The notes below the pieces were generated by a model, which saw only the letters and a program-made list of their open reading frames with translations, did no database searches and had not been told where the DNA came from. This document shows, piece after piece, positions 61,471 through 64,000 of a DNA stretch of 64,000 nt. How positions within the stretch are numbered: the stretch's first letter is position 1; each line of letters opens with the position of its first letter. This stretch comes from Rhodospirillaceae bacterium (GTDB taxonomy: Bacteria; Pseudomonadota; Alphaproteobacteria; Rhodospirillales; Rhodospirillaceae), in the NCBI GenBank assembly GCA_040219235.1, contig JAVJSV010000011.1, positions 1,240,001 through 1,304,000 of the forward strand, in the 5' to 3' direction. The position numbers and the translations under genes are program-made.

Positions 61471-62982
61471 TCAGTCGTTCACATCCAAAGTGTGAAACGA
61501 CAACACATCAGCCTCAACCGTATAGCCACTGACACGACCGGCGACGGCATCGAAGGCCGGGCTTTGCCACATTAAAATGCCGGGCGGGTTGTCCCGTTCA
61601 TAGGCCAAGACATCGCCCACCAGACGGCGGCGGTCTTCCACATCAAAAGCCCCTTCGGCTTTTTCAATCAGCGGCATCATCGCCTCATCGCAGTAATAGG
61701 CCGGGGACCAGGCGCATGAGCGGGTGCGATAGCCGTGCATGGGGTCAAAGCCGCTGGTGACCATAGAAAAGGCTAGGAAGGGGTCCGGCCACCCGGTTTG
61801 GTACATGTATTCCAGATACTTCGCGAAGGTGGTGCGTTGCAGTTCCATCTCGATCCCTACGCGGGCGAGGTCTGCGGCCACTTGCTGATGGGCTTGGTCG
61901 TCGTTTGAGGCCCCGCCGACCATCAGCGTCACCATCTTAAAGCCGTCTGCGTATCCGGCCTCTTGCAGCAGAGCCTTGGCGCGTTCGGGGTCATAGGGGT
62001 AGGCGTCTAATGCGGGATTAAAGCCAAACGCCTGGGGGTGTGCGATTTGCGCCAGTGGTTCAACAGCCCCGCCGTACATCACCTCAATAATCACCTCTTT
62101 GTTGACGGCGTAGTTGAGTGCCCGGCGCACCAGCACATCCGTTAAAGGCGAGTCCTTGGTGTTGACCGCTTGGATGTAAGCCACTGACGGATTGGCGTAG
62201 GTGACAATACGCCCGCCCATGGCCTCGATGACATCCTTATCCTCAGCGGCAACGTTAAACGCCACATCCAGGGAGCCGGACAACAGACCCTGTAACCGCG
62301 AGGCTTGATCCGACAACTGCACCAGCGTCATCCGGTCCAGCTTCGGTTGCCGCCAGCCGGTCAGATTGGCAGTCAGGCCAATGCGGCCCTCGGCCCAGGT
62401 TTCGACTTTAAAGGCTCCGGTGCCTACCGGATCAAGCGCAAACCCCTCAGGCCCGAGCGTCGCAAAGTGCGCAGGAGCGGGGATGCGCATGAAATCCAGA
62501 TGGATCGGCAGAATCGCGTTGGGCCGCGCTGTCGTGATTTCGACCGTATGGCTGTCTCTGGCTTTGGCTCCGACAACGCCAACACGCGCCAAGTGCGTGC
62601 CGATGGTCTCACTCTTGCCCTGGGGCGACAGTAGATAGTCAAAGGCTGAGACCACGGCCTGAGCGTCAAACATTTCATCGTTTGAGAACGCCACGTTCCG
62701 GCGCAGTTCCAGCACCCAGGTGCGATTGTTTTCAGCCTGCCAGCTTGTTGCCAGCGCGGGGCCTGCGCTGCCGTCTGGGCCGATACGGGTGAGGGTGTCA
62801 AAAATGGCTTGCAAAGGCAGTGTACCGGGCAAGCTGACATTCTGATGCGGGTTGCCTCGTGTTGCGGGCAGAATTTGAATACCCAGGGTCAGCGCCTTTT
62901 CAGCCAGGGCGGGAAGGCTGGTCAACCCGGTGACGAGGGCGAAGGCGATAGCGCCAAGTATAGTCTTGAATGAACACACCAT
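61471..62982 (-). CDS. Substrate-binding protein, SBP family 5, orphan
   Basis: 503 residues with a signal peptide (residues 1-27, ending in PALA). Family-5 text: LGIQILPATRGNPHQNVSLPG, TRIGPDGSAGPALATSWQAENNRTWVLELRRNVAFSNDEMFDAQAVVSAFDYLL, and ALNYAVNKEVIIEVMYGG. It binds a peptide, nickel complex or similar ligand for an ABC importer. No permease genes adjoin it: neighbours are hyi (convergent, 9-base gap) and a GST gene (divergent). It is not a close copy of the orphan at 41437-43026. Confidence 0.92.
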   Translation of the reverse strand: MVCSFKTILGAIAFALVTGLTSLPALAEKALTLGIQILPATRGNPHQNVSLPGTLPLQAIFDTLTRIGPDGSAGPALATSWQAENNRTWVLELRRNVAFSNDEMFDAQAVVSAFDYLLSPQGKSETIGTHLARVGVVGAKARDSHTVEITTARPNAILPIHLDFMRIPAPAHFATLGPEGFALDPVGTGAFKVETWAEGRIGLTANLTGWRQPKLDRMTLVQLSDQASRLQGLLSGSLDVAFNVAAEDKDVIEAMGGRIVTYANPSVAYIQAVNTKDSPLTDVLVRRALNYAVNKEVIIEVMYGGAVEPLAQIAHPQAFGFNPALDAYPYDPERAKALLQEAGYADGFKMVTLMVGGASNDDQAHQQVAADLARVGIEMELQRTTFAKYLEYMYQTGWPDPFLAFSMVTSGFDPMHGYRTRSCAWSPAYYCDEAMMPLIEKAEGAFDVEDRRRLVGDVLAYERDNPPGILMWQSPAFDAVAGRVSGYTVEADVLSFHTLDVND

Positions 62983-63063
62983 GTGGTCAGTATAGCGCGG
63001 TCTTGGCGAAGCCTCTAAACTCTCTGTCGCTAAAACGCTGAAAAAATAAACAAGGAACGCACC

Positions 63064-63696
63064 ATGATCACCCTGCTTGGGAAATCCATGTCACGCGCGG
63101 CACGCTGTCTCTGGGCTCTTGAAGAAGCCGGTGTCGAGTATGTGCACAACCCGCTCGATTACACCAAAGGCGAGGCCAAAACCGCTGACTTCCTGGCTAT
63201 CAATCCGGGCGCTAAGATTCCCGCGCTTGTGGATGGCGATGTGGCCCTGTTTGAGAGTCTCGCTATTAATCTTTACATCGCTCAAAACTACGGCAAAGGC
63301 ACGTTGTGGCCGGATGAGACTGCCGGTCAGGCGTTGTGTTTGCAATGGACATTGTTTGCCGCCACGGAACTAGAGCCGCCGGGCGCGGCACGGTTGGTCG
63401 AGTTTATCTTCAAAAATGAGGCCGAGCGCAGCCAGGAGGTCATTGACGCCGCTGCGGAACGCTCCAAGCCCCCTTTGAATACACTTGAGACGACACTTCA
63501 GGATCGCCCGTATCTGGGCGGTAAGAATTTCACAGTCGCCGATCTCAATGCGGCCTGTGTTGTGGAATACTTTATCCGCACAAAATTTGATTTATCGCCG
63601 TGGCCTAACGTCGACGACTGGATGAAGCGATGCCTTTCAAGGCCCGCGTTTCTGGCTGTCGCTGATATCAAAGCCAAAGAAGCTGCGGGACATTAA
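63064..63696 (+). CDS. Glutathione S-transferase family protein (1)
   Basis: 210 residues with aaggaa upstream of the ATG. The thioredoxin-like N-terminal domain contains GKSMSRAARCLWALEEAGVEY (Ser near residue 9 as likely glutathione-contacting residue), INPGAKIPALVDGDVALFESLAINLYIA (cis-Pro, Glu-Ser pair). The helical C-terminal domain ends in FTVADLNAACVVEYF and PWPNVDDWMKRCLSRPAF. Substrate unknown. A second GST gene starts 15 bases downstream. Confidence 0.9.
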   Translation: MITLLGKSMSRAARCLWALEEAGVEYVHNPLDYTKGEAKTADFLAINPGAKIPALVDGDVALFESLAINLYIAQNYGKGTLWPDETAGQALCLQWTLFAATELEPPGAARLVEFIFKNEAERSQEVIDAAAERSKPPLNTLETTLQDRPYLGGKNFTVADLNAACVVEYFIRTKFDLSPWPNVDDWMKRCLSRPAFLAVADIKAKEAAGH

Positions 63697-63711
63697 GGAA
63701 GGATAAGCGAC

Positions 63712-64000
63712 ATGATAAAACTTTACGGAAGCTTCGTATCGCGGGCGACGCGCAATCTGTGGATGCTGGAAGAACTCGGCCTTGCGTACGAGCACGTATC
63801 CCTGGACTGGGGAAAGCAGGAGAACCGCTCTCCGGAATATCTCCAGATCAATCCAGCGGGCAAAGTTCCAACGCTGGTGGATGGCGACGCGACCTTATCA
63901 GAATCCCTGGGCATAAATTTGTATCTGGCCGACAAGTATGGAGCGGGCGGCCTTTGGCCCGATGATGATGCCGGGCGCGCGCGTTGTATCCAGTGGTCCT
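63712..64000 (+). CDS. Glutathione S-transferase family protein (2), cut by window end
   Basis: Partial: 96 codons of N-terminal domain, open at the end of the window. MIKLYGSFVSRATRNLWMLE and LEELGLAYEHVSLDWGK, then INPAGKVPTLVDGDATLSESLGINLYLADKYG. It resembles the preceding GST, so the pair probably came from a tandem duplication. Ribosome site aaggaagga is 10 bases before the ATG. Confidence 0.9.
   Translation, partial: MIKLYGSFVSRATRNLWMLEELGLAYEHVSLDWGKQENRSPEYLQINPAGKVPTLVDGDATLSESLGINLYLADKYGAGGLWPDDDAGRARCIQWS

Overview
The window is a stretch of an alphaproteobacterial chromosome. The evidence is the gene content and order: ppk-ppx next to rnd and aspS; a histone-deacetylase-family gene followed by xseB-ispA-dxs-tlyA; fabI-aroC close to a 17-kDa-type surface lipoprotein and pdxH; EipB (DUF1849), ELM1 (DUF1022) and the NADH type of FabI. 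The order or genus cannot be fixed from the sequence alone. TonB-dependent uptake, TRAP and peptide binding proteins, OMPLA and several Tat exports fit a free-living aerobic heterotroph. No rRNA, tRNA, insertion sequence, prophage or CRISPR array was seen.

Layout. 0-5 kb: end of polyphosphate kinase, exopolyphosphatase, RNase D (convergent) and aspartyl-tRNA synthetase. 5-10 kb: an unrecognised membrane-anchored protein, a diguanylate cyclase, EipB, a ROK fructokinase, a persulfide-dioxygenase-like MBL enzyme and an ArsR regulator with a possible sulfur-sensing cysteine pair. 10-15 kb: HDAC-family deacetylase, xseB-ispA-dxs (isoprenoid precursors) and tlyA. 15-24 kb: sppA, aroC, fabI, YihY, surface lipoprotein, pdxH, cation efflux, universal stress protein and YedK/SRAP. 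From about 24 kb the content becomes accessory: TPR protein, PhzF, a CpeT/CpcT-like exported protein and a tandem DUF1330 protein form one minus-strand group opposite a PadR/HAAS pair. 28-36 kb: a TonB receptor divergent from an M14 carboxypeptidase, then a lone TRAP binding protein coupled to an exported alpha/beta-hydrolase-like protein. 36-41 kb: radical SAM protein, Pit phosphate transporter with a Pho-box-like site, NUDIX, OMPLA phospholipase and exported RidA-like protein. 41-56 kb: orphan peptide-binding protein, DsbA-like protein, a second hydrolase-like protein, two DUF1838 proteins, a Tat amidohydrolase, a two-component system facing a tandem PepSY-like protein, a methyltransferase/LysR divergent pair and DUF2306. 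55.7-56.0 kb holds nested short repeats, followed by a cold-shock gene. 56.5-64 kb: pyrE-GNAT-ThDP enzyme, ELM1-hydroxypyruvate isomerase, another orphan binding protein and two tandem GST genes, the last cut by the window end.

Themes. Phosphate: polyphosphate synthesis and breakdown genes lie about 37 kb from a Pit transporter whose promoter carries a Pho-box-like site. Sulfur and redox: persulfide dioxygenase plus a dithiol ArsR with a perfect 7-bp palindrome in front of the deacetylase gene. Envelope: many exported enzymes of unknown substrate. The least explained items are two exported hydrolase-like proteins with His in place of the nucleophilic Ser, the structured leader with a 31-residue reading frame in front of the PepSY-like gene, and the 31-bp hairpin repeats. 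All functions are inferred from sequence reading; no database search was run.
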